Source: Pleurotus djamor (Eukaryota > Basidiomycota > Agaricomycetes > Agaricales > Pleurotaceae). Taken from it: a stretch of 21,698 nucleotides of DNA. The translations under genes were made by a program, and so were the position numbers. A model generated the notes under the pieces. It saw only the letters and a program-made list of their open reading frames with translations. It made no database searches and had not been told where the DNA came from. The DNA is taken from the NCBI GenBank assembly GCA_029747585.1, contig JAPEVF010000761.1:1-21698 (forward strand), given 5' to 3'. Of the stretch, positions 10,047 to 19,245 are shown piece by piece; position 1 is the stretch's first letter, and each line of letters starts with the position of its first letter.

Positions 10047-10160
10047 GGATAGACATTAGGATGTATCCAGTGGTTGGAATGATTACTGAGAAGTGCTTGA
10101 ACTTGCTTAGAGGTTGTTATCGTGTTATCGTGAGGTATGGGCGTCGATGTCGACCTTTGA

Positions 10161-11163
10161 GTTGGCTGTGAGCGGTTACGGGGTCCCTTCCCACGCCCAA
10201 AAAAGGTAACCCTAACCCCTCGACCAAAATTGTTGGCAAATGCGATTCCGCATACTTTTGAAAAGCGCTGTAATACGCTACGTATTGTTGAAGCCATGCA
10301 CGCCTCTTCTGATGGTGATAGTGGACGGGTACTTCTTATGATGACGGTAAGGGATATGTTACCTATCATGTATATTTGGATGTCTGAATTCAATCTATTT
10401 CCAGCATATGATCCTCACGTTTGCGGGATCATCTCATACAAAGTACTATAAATACCTCCTGGAACAAATCGTAAGTTTGAAAATGGAGTCGAGCAAAGAA
10501 TTCACCAAATGCTACCTCGATAACATGTTGGTGAATCCCTCGGGCTTGCCTGGTCACTTCATGGCGGGGGACAAGTTCCAGGAGCAACTTCAAGATGAAC
10601 TCTATGATGCCATCAACTCGGATGCCGAGTTTGATGATCACTATGTTCGAAACATCATCGCGCCCAACATACACCGCTTCATCCAAATCAAAAAGAATGT
10701 CCACGAGAGCCTTGGACTCAGTCGACGCAGCGGAAATCATATTGAACCTCACGCTGACGTTGAGATCAATCGACTACTCAACATTTACAAAGACACAGAA
10801 CTTCATTCGTTTCGGAGCGGACGGTCATACGACGACGATCATTACAAAGTGGATGACCTGGGTCGCGGGATTGATAAACTGCAAAATGGGCGGCTGGAAT
10901 CATGGGCGCAAGAGACCACAAAAGCTCAAGGTCCTGAATGGGCACCCGCCAACGATACGGTCAGATCCATCAGAGAGCCGCAAGAGTACAATCAGCACGG
11001 GTATGAAGATCAAGACGACGAGGACAGAGATGAAGGGGCGGATGACTTAGGCTTCCACGAACACACAGTTGGCAGGGTTGATGTCGTTGACGGAAACTAC
11101 ATTATCAATGTTGGCCTGCGAGCCGATGATATCGAGACGGATGATAGTGACGTAGACAATTAA
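10161..11163 (+). pseudogene. DUF6589-type protein, C-terminal fragment
   Basis: Two exons, 10161-10346 and 10405-11163, flank a 58-nt GT-AG intron and leave about 314 codons. Conserved landmarks are SSDGDSGRVLLMM, then across the intron HMILTFAGSSHTKYYKYLLE, DNMLVNPSGLPGHFMAGDKF, EFDDHYVRNIIAPNIHRF, DTELHSFRSGRSY and RGIDKLQNGRLESW, ending in an acidic tail. They match my memory of DUF6589, a domain of large (about 800-1000 aa) basidiomycete proteins of unknown role, possibly transposon-derived. The frame is closed by a TGA at 10158 and no upstream exon is visible, so the N-terminal half is missing. The remaining part has no frameshift. The stop is 37 bp from the convergent stop of the helicase remnant. 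An in-frame ATG at 10296 could only give a shorter protein. Confidence 0.72.
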
Positions 11164-11200
11164 CGTACTAATTATCTATGTCGATGGCTGATTATTCTCT

Positions 11201-12579
11201 TTATGACGCTAGAGTAACATATATATCAACACATGAATCATAGGCATTACTGCGCAACACACCTTTGATCGACGAAGCGGCTCCTGAGGATGAGCGGGCG
11301 GTTTGCGCTTCGAGGAGATGTGCAGTGTCGGCAACTTGATCTGAGCGGAAGCAAGGACTTGGGGGGGAGGGAGGAGGAGGATTGATCACTGGTGACTGGC
11401 ATGGTGGTTGCGCGGTAAGGGGAGATGTGTTGGGTTGTCTGAGATTTGCCATGAAAAGATCATAGGCTGACGCAGGAAATTCATACGCAGAACGGTTACC
11501 AACTTTTGAACCTGAGGGAACAGTTGGATCGATACTAGAAAGAAAGCCACAGGTATTATTTAGTGAACCGCAGCCCGAGATTGGGGCTGGAGTGACGTAC
11601 GGGGAGGCCGAGGCTGAAAATTGGTCCCGAAGCTTGCAAATCAACAAATGTAAGGCCTCGTGTTGGGTGCGAAGAGGGTGGATGCATTGGTCTTGGAGTA
11701 ATAGTTTGACATCGGAGTGCGAGATATTCATGAGATTGTTGGCAAGCCGGTCAACGACGGCAGTAGGAAGGAGCGAGCGAGGAGGCATGTTGAGGATCTT
11801 GATGTCAGACGACGATGACCAGAGAGTGTCTTGCCACTCCATGATCGCCTCGCGCACATCAGCGACATCCTTCTTCGTGAGAGAGACCATGCCTGGTAGT
11901 CTACGAGTGGCTGGTGCGCGTCTCGAGACAGTGGTGGAAGGGAGGGATGTCCTTGACGCAGCCGCTGCATTGGCATGGGTGGGAGTCGTCCGGAACGTTG
12001 CGACGGCACGTTGCGCAAGTACAAGGACGCGTGTCAATGGGGTTATCATAGATCTTATTGATCTCGGCGGTCAGACAGAGGCCTGTCATGATGCGCACCA
12101 TATCATCGGTTAGCCATTGATCTTTCTCACCACTACTCTTCCCTTTCTTTCCACTCTCGGACGGTTGGGTGCGAAACTTATCTGCTTTCTCCATATTTGT
12201 CTTTGAGAAGTAGAGGAGTGCGCGAGGGGACGATGTTGCACCCTGTAGACGACCGGCACGGCCTGCCTTCTGGATAACGTCGTTGGGATCTTTGGGATTG
12301 ATGACCACGACATCGGCAATCGTTGGCCAGTCATTTCCCACCTTTGCTGCGTCGGTAGCAATGAGAACTTGACAGATTGGGTTCTCTTTAAATCGACGGT
12401 GAACAGCGTTACGATACTCGATATCACATATACTGTTGCAGAGCTGGAAACGGAGGTGGCGTTGAGCGGGATTAGAGTGAGCGGATTCCTGCCAAAAGTA
12501 GCAGAGTAGGCGGTGGGCAAAAGCAAGTGTTTCGACGTAGATGATTGTGCGTCGATTGCCTTCAATAACCCATCGAAGG
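11201..12579 (-). pseudogene. RecQ-like helicase, C-terminal half (3' of LINE insertion)
   Basis: This is the second helicase lobe and tail of the gene whose first half is at 19239-20145. From the junction the frame reads LRWVIEGNRRTIIYVETLAF, then QVLIATDAAKVGNDWPTIAD (motif V region) and VIQKAGRAGR (motif VI). A Cys-rich cluster (CTCATCRRN...HPCQCSGC) comes next, at the position of the RecQ zinc-binding region. The frame changes near 11900; a 37-nt intron (11929-11893) restores it and leads into VSLTKKDVADVREAIMEWQ and a Pro/Ser-rich tail ending at 11201. Two further introns are likely inside the tail (66 and 54 nt, both multiples of three). The 37-nt intron is short, so an indel is the alternative. 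RecQ helicases unwind DNA 3' to 5'; this basidiomycete subgroup has no assigned role. Without its ATPase lobe the piece cannot be a helicase. Confidence 0.85.
12573..12579. repeat. Left target-site duplication of the LINE
   Basis: TCGAAGG, repeated at 19239-19245 directly after the LINE tail. The 7-bp match is exact; a looser match extends outward on the left side (AACCCA here against AACCAAC on the right). The repeat encodes Leu-Arg of the helicase in both copies. Confidence 0.8.
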
Positions 12580-12691
12580 GGGGGGAGGACTTCTTTCTTC
12601 TTTACCACGACCAGCAACATTTAGCGCCCGTCACGGTTCGGATAGAAGGAGGGATTCAGCATAATAATAACGCGGCGAGGGACAGACTGGG

Positions 12692-14732
12692 ATGTCTGTC
12701 AGAGGCTCTTTGCAAAATCTACTGAAACGTCTTCCGAGCAATGCGGTGAACAACGACGACATCGTCTCGGGAAACGGCGAAACAAGCGAGACCACGAATA
12801 CTACTCTCACGAGCGAGGCTACTGCAGCCACCACTCAGAACTCCAACCTTATTTCTAATTCTAATTCCAATGTTAATATTGAAACTGATGTGCATACTTC
12901 TACAGCCTATAATACCGAAACCGAAACCGACTCTATCTTAACACCCACTATTAAAGCAAGGAGGGACGCGAGGAAGGCCAGTGGCGCATTAAAGGTCGCA
13001 GGCACGAAACGCGCGGCGAGAGACTTCTCAGTAGGGGGACCGAGCAGCAAACGGAACCAAGGAGCCAGCGCGAAACAGTCGAAGATCACGGGGTTTACCT
13101 TCAGAAGCAGGCTGATGGGCACGCCAGGACCCAGCTCCCAACAGACCACGAACGAGACTGAAGAGCACACGCCCACAACGGTTGGGGGCAGGGACCGCCT
13201 ACCGAGGTCGCTCGATGACGCGTACAACACGCTGAAGAAGCATAACGTCGCACACAAGTCGAAAATTTGCAACACACATGAATTAGCGGCCCTATTCACT
13301 ATTATCACGCAATGCTGCATCGACACGAACACCGAGGAAATGGCCAACGTAGCGGAGGTGATTGAGGCTCTAAGCATCATCACGCTGAACCTGATGGAGA
13401 GGGAGAGAGAGGACAAGCTGGTTGCAAGTCTGAGGGAGGCAACAAAAGAGATACTCGAGAGCACACAGGAGAGGCTGGACAAGACGGCAGAGGAGGTGGT
13501 GGGAAACGCGAAGAAGGTCATGAGCAGAATGGAGAGGACGATCGACACATGCACCGACACTCTGAAGGTGGCCGCAAATGACACGGCGGCGGCGGCGGAA
13601 TCCACGAGGACATATGCGAAGGTCACAGCTGCGGGAGGCCCGAGCACCAATCCACGGGGAAGCAAGACGGCCCCAGCCCAGGGAACGCCTAGTCGATTCT
13701 GGGAAAGGGACTCCAAGAGGCTCATCATCGATCCGAGAGCGGGTTCGAGCCTACTCAAGGAAGGCGAGAAGACAGAGGACCTCCTGAAGAGGATGAAGGA
13801 GGCATGGAGAAAGGCGGGGGNCAAGGAGGAGTGGGAGTTCACGGCAGGAGGTCGACTTGAGAAGGGGGGGGTACCTAGTTGAAACAAGCTCAAGGGAAGC
13901 TAGGGCGTGGTTTGAGGTACCAGAGAACGCAGCCAATTTTGTAAAGGAGTTCGGTCCAGCACAGATACGTTCGAAATCATACAGGATCAAGGGTTTTAAA
14001 TTCCCTCTCGACGCTCCGATAGAAAGCACTGAATTCCACAGGAGGTTGGAGGATCAGAACAAGATTGCGAGAGGCGCGGTGCAAGAAATCAAGTGGATGA
14101 AGCCCCCAGAAAGACGCGCCGAAGGACAGACCGTAGGACATGTCGCGATCACCATGACCCGAGCGAACGACGCCAACCATCTACTCAGGCACGGTTTACT
14201 GCTAGGAAAGGAAAGTCACCAGTGCGTGAAGTCGAAAATCGAACCGATCCGCTGCCTTAAATGTCAGGAATACGGCCACATGAGAGGGGACTGCAAAAGG
14301 AGGATAAGCCTCTGCTCTACTTGTGGAACCCAGCACGACAACACGGACTCCTGCCCATTCAAGGACAACAAAGAAGAGCACCGATGCGTGCCGTGTCAGG
14401 CAAAGGGTCACGCCAGCTGGGAAAGGACCTGCCCCACAAGGATCAAGCTTCAGAAAGAACTGGACCAGCGACACGAAATCAACCGGTTACCATACTTCCC
14501 CACTGATGAACCGTGGACGCACCGCACCACTCCCTTCTATGCAGGCAGATCATACGCCTCCACCCTGGGGGATGTCAACTGGAGAGTCGCAGCTAGCAAA
14601 CCAAGCAGAAAACCCGACGAAGACATACGCAAGCTTCTAGGCCTTGGACACCCCCCTCTCGGGCACACCGAGCCTGCTGATAGCATGACGCTGGATCCCC
14701 CCTCGAGACTCAACCCCGATCAATGGAAATGA
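12692..14732 (+). CDS. LINE ORF1 (Gag-like nucleic-acid-binding protein), one frame break
   Basis: The ORF opens with MSVRGSLQNLLKRL and reads to a TGA after about 396 codons. The next reading frame continues the protein from there. The switch lies at a run of eight Gs (13864-13871): seven would keep the frame and carry EKGG directly into YLVETSSREARAW. Read that way the protein is about 680 aa. The order is a Ser/Thr/Asn-rich N-terminus, a charged coiled-coil-like segment (about residues 225-305, LMEREREDKLVASLREATKE), then three zinc knuckles: CLKCQEYGHMRGDC (CX2CX4HX4C), CSTCGTQHDNTDSC (CX2CX3HX5C) and CVPCQAKGHASWERTC (CX2CX4HX6C). LINE ORF1 proteins coat element RNA into ribonucleoprotein particles; this role comes from the family. 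The break may be a true mutation, an assembly error or, less likely, programmed slippage. Confidence 0.85.
13864..13871 (+). other. 8-G run at the ORF1 frame break
   Basis: Eight consecutive Gs inside AAG-G8-TACC. Dropping one G connects the upstream and downstream ORF1 frames without a stop. The N at 13821, also beside a G run, shows the assembly was unsure of homopolymers here. Confidence 0.75.
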
Positions 14733-17700
14733 ACAGGGCTACCACAGAATCGCTACGTATCAGGCAGATGAACACAGACAAATCTCGAGACGCCGCCCTC
14801 ACACTCATCAACAGCAACCTCCATGAAGATCTCGACATCATCCTGATTCAAGAGCCGTACATTGACTTTCAAGGTCTCTCCAGGGCGAACCGCAAATGGA
14901 AACTCTTCTACCCATCCAAGCTAGGTCAAGGTCAAGTGTGCAGATCGCTAATTATGGTTAACAACAGGATCAACACCGACGACTATGAGCAAATCGCCAT
15001 ATCCTACACGGGAGACGTCACGGCCATCAAAGTCACTTGCAATGCGGGCCCCCTGTACATCTTCAACGTTTACAACGATTGTAAGCATAACCACGCACTG
15101 GACCTGGTTAGGGAAGAGTCCGAGAAGCTGAACAAAAATGAACTGGATCCGATGCTGATGTGGGCTGGAGACTTCAACCGGCATCACCAACTCTGGGACA
15201 ATAACGAAGACTTTCGTCTCTTCACAGCTCAAGCGCGACGGCTAGCTCAACCGCTGGTGGACATGATTGGAGACTTCGGAATGGAAATGGCCCTGGAGAA
15301 GGGAGTTCCAACCCTTCGACACAAAGCCTGGAAGTCGTACATCAGGGTGGACAATGTGTTTGTATCCGAGGAGCTGGCTGACAGGGTGCTTGTCTGCGAA
15401 ACGAATCCGGGAGATACACTTCCAGGGGCTGACCACTACCCTATCGACACCACTATCGACCTGAGCGCTACACTCGGCACAGAGCGCACGACCAAGAACT
15501 TCCGGAAAGTCGAGTGGAAGGAATTCCTGGAAAAGCTTCACAATACAGAGCCTCAAACAAAACTCCCGCCCATGGCACCACCCACCCCAGAGAACATTGA
15601 CGAGGAGGTGGAAAGCATCACAAACTGGATCCAAGCCACGATCAACGACGCAGTTAAGGATGCCAGCAAGTGCCCCCACACCAGGCGTTGGTGGAACGAA
15701 GAACTCGAGCAACTCAGAAAAGCGAGACAGACACTCAAGAGTCGAGCTTACAGAGCAAGGGACAACTCTTCCCACCCAGCGCATGAGGAACTACGGCGTG
15801 CGGAAGCTAAGTACCGCAACACCCTAAAGGATACGAAACGCGCTCACTGGGAAAACTTCCTAGAGGAACTTGACCCAGAATCAATCTGGAACGCAAACAA
15901 GTATCTAAGCAACTCTGCAGTGGATGGCGCCAGTTCAAGGGTTCCCTCCCTCACATTCGAGGAGGCAGACGGAACAAGGTACACGGCTACATCAAATGAG
16001 GACAAGGGCAAAAGACTGGCCAAGATGTTTTTCCCCCCGAAGCCAAACGACTTCGAACCTTCCATCCCCAGATCAAGACAACCTGAGGTCGAATACGAAG
16101 TCAGGTTCACTCCGGAACGAGTCGCTCGCACAATAGGAAATCTGAAACCCTTCAAGGTACCAGGACCCGATGGAATCCCAAATATTGTTCTCATGAGGTG
16201 CGCGAGCTGTCTAGTCCCCAGGCTGACATCTCTATACAGGGCCATTTTCGATTCCAACTACTACCCCAAGGTGTGGAGACGATGGACCACAATTGTACTG
16301 AAGAAACCAGGGAAGCCAAGATACGATGTCGCCAAAGCATGGAGACCGGTAGCACTACTGAACACAATGGGAAAAGTCATGACCGCGCTCATCACCGAAG
16401 ACATTGTCCATATCTGCGAAACCTCAAAGATCCTGCCGGACAACCACTTCGGAGGCCGCCCCGGAAGATCAACCAGCGACGCCCTTCACTATCTCACCAC
16501 CAAGATCAAGGACGCCTGGAGAAAAGGGAAAGTGGTGTCAGTACTCTTCTTGGACATAGAGGCGGCATTCCCAAACGCAGTTACATCTCAGCTGATCACC
16601 AATCTTCAAAAGAGGGGGATCCCGGCGGACATCGTACGGTTTGTCAAGAACCTACTGACAGACAGACAGACTACCATGGTCTTCGACGACTACACCTCAG
16701 ACTGGATCGATATAGACAACGGAATAGGCCAAGGAGACCCCATTTCCATGATACTCTACCTCTTCTACAATGCTGACCTTCTGGATATTCCTTACAAACA
16801 AATCGGAGAAGATGCAATAGCCTATGTGGACGACGCCTCCTTCATCGCGGTAGCGGACGACTTCACCGATGCTCACGGCCTACTGCGCAGCATGATGGTT
16901 CGTCCGAATGGCGGATACGACTGGTCAAGAACCCATAACTCACGATTTGAGACTTCCAAACTCCGGCTGATGGACTTCTCCCCAACTGAATCACCGAGGC
17001 ACCCGGAGCTGATACTGAACGACACGAATATCAAACGGGAGAAATCATACAAACTGCTGGGAGTTACCCTCGACGAGAACCTACGATGGCATCAACAAAC
17101 GGCAGCCGCGGTGGAGAAGGCCACTAAGTGGGTCAACGCCCTTCGACGACTGGGAAGAACCAACGGCGGCATCAGCCCGGCACTTCTGCGGCGTCTATAC
17201 CTGGCAGTAGCGATACCAAAGATGACCTACGCACTTGATGTCTGGTACACACCACCATACTTAAGGGAAGGAGCGAGGAACAGGAGAGGGTCGGTCAAGG
17301 CACTACAGCAGCTAGAGAGGGTCCAGAGATCCGCAGCTCTGTCCATTTCAGGTGCCATGCGTACAACTGCTACAGACATTGCTAATCTACACGCAGGGCT
17401 TCCCCCCCTTGAGGCAACATTGGAATACATCTGCCGTCGAAATGCCATAAGGGTTGCAGCCTCAACTGGAGACCATCCCGTGACAAGGATACTGCTTGAA
17501 GCAAACAAGACAAGCATGGTGCGCCACGTCCCAAACCTAGTCCTACTGATAAGGCTCTTCCAGATACCAGTGCAATTCATGGAAGCGATCCAACCAATCT
17601 CATCCAGAGGGGTCGGTGACAACTGCCCCATTGGAATTGTCATACCGAAGACACGGGAGGACTCGAAGACAAGCGAGAAACAGATCCAAGCGGATCATCG

Positions 17701-18739
17701 ACTCTATGTTGACGGCTCAGGTTATGTGGGTAACGCGGCAGGAGCTATGGTGAGATATCGGGCGGATGATGTAGAAGAAAGTGCCACCAGTTTCACACTG
17801 GGCCCGTTGACGGGGTACACCACATTTGACGCAGAAGCGGTCGGACTTCTACTAGCTGCGGACGAGATCAGAAAAGAGCACCTGTCGGGGGACATCGCAA
17901 TCTTCATGGACAACAAATCAGTCATCCAGAGACTTCAATCGGGGAAGAAGGGCACAGGACAGTACATCCTCGACGCAGTGGACACAGCGCTCTCCGAGGC
18001 CAAGGAATCAGCAAGACAAGAAGGACGAAACCTCTCGATCTCGCTACACTGGATCTCAAGCCACGACGATGTCAAAGGAAACGAAAGAGCGGATGAATTA
18101 GCTAAGGAAGCTGCAGCAGGAAGAACGAGGCCACCCGATCCAATGCCCAAGCTCATCGCACGACATGTTGTCCTACCGCAAAGTAAATCCGCCTGGAGAC
18201 AAGCAGCCAAGCAGAGAAGGAAGGAACGAAGCGCACACACGTGGTTGAACTCCAAAAGAAAAGCAAGCTTGGACCGAATTGACGAGAATCCAACCGAGGA
18301 GAAATTCATCAAGCAGGTCGGAGACTGGAGGAAAAATCGTGTCAGCATCATCACGCAACTTCGAACACAACATATCCCCCTCAACCTCTATCTCCATCGT
18401 ATCGGGAGGGCAGAGACTCCTTGGTGCCCTCATTGCCCGAGGAGAAGAGAAACAGTATTCCACTTCCTGAAAGAATGTCCAGCATACGCTAGGGAACGAC
18501 AGGCGCTGGCCAGAAGAATTGGAAATGAGGAGTTACCGCTGAAGACATTACTTGCGGACCCGGAGGGGATGAAGGCGACCATCGACTTTGTGGGACACAC
18601 CAAGAGGCTGTTGCACACACATGGCAATCTAGACGCGGAGGTATTGGCACCAGGGGTACTGAAGAGGAAGGAGGAGAAGAGAGGGAGGGATGGGGAGAAG
18701 GGGAAGAGGCGGGGGGGAGGGGACAAGAGGAGGCTCTGA
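14723..18739 (+). CDS. LINE ORF2: APE endonuclease, reverse transcriptase, RNase H, zinc knuckle
   Basis: 1338 codons with no internal stop. The endonuclease (about residues 10-250) shows QEPY 43-46, GDFNRHH 149-155, and DHYPI 237-241. The reverse transcriptase (about 455-800) shows VPGPDGIPN 479-487, FLDIEAAF 609-616 with Asp611, GIGQGDPIS 668-675 and the catalytic YVDD 701-704. RNase H (about 991-1130) has its four acidic residues: Asp997 in YVDGSG, Glu1038 in FDAEA, Asp1063 in MDNKS and Asp1124 in ERADELA. A CX2CX8HX4C knuckle (Cys1235, Cys1238, His1247, Cys1252) and a Lys/Arg-rich tail end the protein. All catalytic residues I can check are present, so the enzyme looks intact. The ATG at 14723 overlaps the end of ORF1; a second ATG at 14729 overlaps the ORF1 TGA as ATGA, which suggests re-initiation after ORF1. 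Confidence 0.95.
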   Translation: MEMNRATTESLRIRQMNTDKSRDAALTLINSNLHEDLDIILIQEPYIDFQGLSRANRKWKLFYPSKLGQGQVCRSLIMVNNRINTDDYEQIAISYTGDVTAIKVTCNAGPLYIFNVYNDCKHNHALDLVREESEKLNKNELDPMLMWAGDFNRHHQLWDNNEDFRLFTAQARRLAQPLVDMIGDFGMEMALEKGVPTLRHKAWKSYIRVDNVFVSEELADRVLVCETNPGDTLPGADHYPIDTTIDLSATLGTERTTKNFRKVEWKEFLEKLHNTEPQTKLPPMAPPTPENIDEEVESITNWIQATINDAVKDASKCPHTRRWWNEELEQLRKARQTLKSRAYRARDNSSHPAHEELRRAEAKYRNTLKDTKRAHWENFLEELDPESIWNANKYLSNSAVDGASSRVPSLTFEEADGTRYTATSNEDKGKRLAKMFFPPKPNDFEPSIPRSRQPEVEYEVRFTPERVARTIGNLKPFKVPGPDGIPNIVLMRCASCLVPRLTSLYRAIFDSNYYPKVWRRWTTIVLKKPGKPRYDVAKAWRPVALLNTMGKVMTALITEDIVHICETSKILPDNHFGGRPGRSTSDALHYLTTKIKDAWRKGKVVSVLFLDIEAAFPNAVTSQLITNLQKRGIPADIVRFVKNLLTDRQTTMVFDDYTSDWIDIDNGIGQGDPISMILYLFYNADLLDIPYKQIGEDAIAYVDDASFIAVADDFTDAHGLLRSMMVRPNGGYDWSRTHNSRFETSKLRLMDFSPTESPRHPELILNDTNIKREKSYKLLGVTLDENLRWHQQTAAAVEKATKWVNALRRLGRTNGGISPALLRRLYLAVAIPKMTYALDVWYTPPYLREGARNRRGSVKALQQLERVQRSAALSISGAMRTTATDIANLHAGLPPLEATLEYICRRNAIRVAASTGDHPVTRILLEANKTSMVRHVPNLVLLIRLFQIPVQFMEAIQPISSRGVGDNCPIGIVIPKTREDSKTSEKQIQADHRLYVDGSGYVGNAAGAMVRYRADDVEESATSFTLGPLTGYTTFDAEAVGLLLAADEIRKEHLSGDIAIFMDNKSVIQRLQSGKKGTGQYILDAVDTALSEAKESARQEGRNLSISLHWISSHDDVKGNERADELAKEAAAGRTRPPDPMPKLIARHVVLPQSKSAWRQAAKQRRKERSAHTWLNSKRKASLDRIDENPTEEKFIKQVGDWRKNRVSIITQLRTQHIPLNLYLHRIGRAETPWCPHCPRRRETVFHFLKECPAYARERQALARRIGNEELPLKTLLADPEGMKATIDFVGHTKRLLHTHGNLDAEVLAPGVLKRKEEKRGRDGEKGKRRGGGDKRRL

Positions 18740-19208
18740 CCAGTCAACCCAGTGGGATCTGTTATTCCACCACATCTGCTCGCGGCAGCGCGTGACCTTT
18801 TCGAGGGGCGGGGGAAGGATGTGTAGTGGGGGAGATTACTAACTACATTTTCTCCTACAGGTGTTATTCTTACATCCACCTCAATTTCCTTGACCGGGTA
18901 GCCACCCGCTCGCCTCCTTAACAGGACGGGCACATATTAGCGGAGGCTTGATGCCACCAATGGGACAAATTGTACCTGCCCGGCTGGCATACCAAGTTCC
19001 ATACAGGAGTCCAAGCAACGACGTTTCCGTAGTCGGACAGCAGGGGGAACGAGGCTATGTGTCCTTTCCGTCTGCTGGGCGCGAGGATCCNTGGGTCAAG
19101 AAGGGGCATTGGGGCCCATGTATTTAGTCCTTTACATACAAGCTTCGTAGGTACCGTAGATAGTAGGACGTCGACATGGGGGAAACCCCGGACGACGCTA
19201 AACGAGAG
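18740..19208 (+). other. LINE 3' UTR
   Basis: About 470 bp between the ORF2 stop and the A-rich tail, with no sizeable plus-strand ORF. It contains one N at 19091. This is where a reverse transcriptase recognition structure would be expected, but I cannot assign one by eye. Confidence 0.75.
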
Positions 19209-19233
19209 AAAAAAAAAAAAAACAAAAAAAAAA
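19209..19233 (+). other. A-rich 3' tail of the LINE
   Basis: A 25-nt A tract with a single C at 19223. It immediately precedes CCAAC and the right TCGAAGG repeat. Read in the helicase sense it gives a poly-Phe stretch, which no helicase carries. Confidence 0.88.
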
Positions 19234-19238
19234 CCAAC

Positions 19239-19245
19239 TCGAAGG
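19239..19245. repeat. Right target-site duplication of the LINE
   Basis: TCGAAGG, the second copy of the 7-bp direct repeat at 12573-12579. Helicase coding sequence resumes with it on the minus strand (…SFPDLR). Confidence 0.8.

Larger units (their letters stand above)
12580..19238 (+). mobile_element. Non-LTR retrotransposon (LINE), probably Tad1/I-like, near full length
   Basis: An element of about 6.66 kb: 5' UTR (12580-12691), ORF1 with zinc knuckles, ORF2 with APE endonuclease, reverse transcriptase, RNase H and a C-terminal zinc knuckle, a 3' UTR, and an A-rich tail (19209-19233). No LTRs are present. A direct repeat TCGAAGG flanks it, as expected from target-primed reverse transcription. 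It lies opposite in sense to the helicase gene it interrupts. The domain set fits fungal Tad1-group elements, with the I group as alternative; clade choice needs a tree. Defects are one frame break in ORF1 and Ns at 13821 and 19091. The five bases CCAAC between tail and repeat are either untemplated or part of a degenerated longer duplication. Confidence 0.93.

Noticed and set aside
10207..10219. TAACCCTAACCCC, resembling fungal telomere repeat
   Set aside because: There are only about two units, inside an open frame. This can occur by chance and is no evidence of a telomere.
12907..13893. Minus-strand ORF of 328 codons, hydrophobic and Ser-rich
   Set aside because: It lies antisense to LINE ORF1. 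Its composition is what the complement of charged coiled-coil codons gives, and it has no domain.
16198..16776. Plus-strand ORF of 192 codons inside ORF2
   Set aside because: It is an alternate frame across the reverse transcriptase region, where the ORF2 frame carries all catalytic motifs.
12580..19238. Considered as an LTR retrotransposon or viral insertion
   Set aside because: No long terminal repeats, protease or integrase are present. An APE endonuclease, an A-tail and a target duplication show a LINE.
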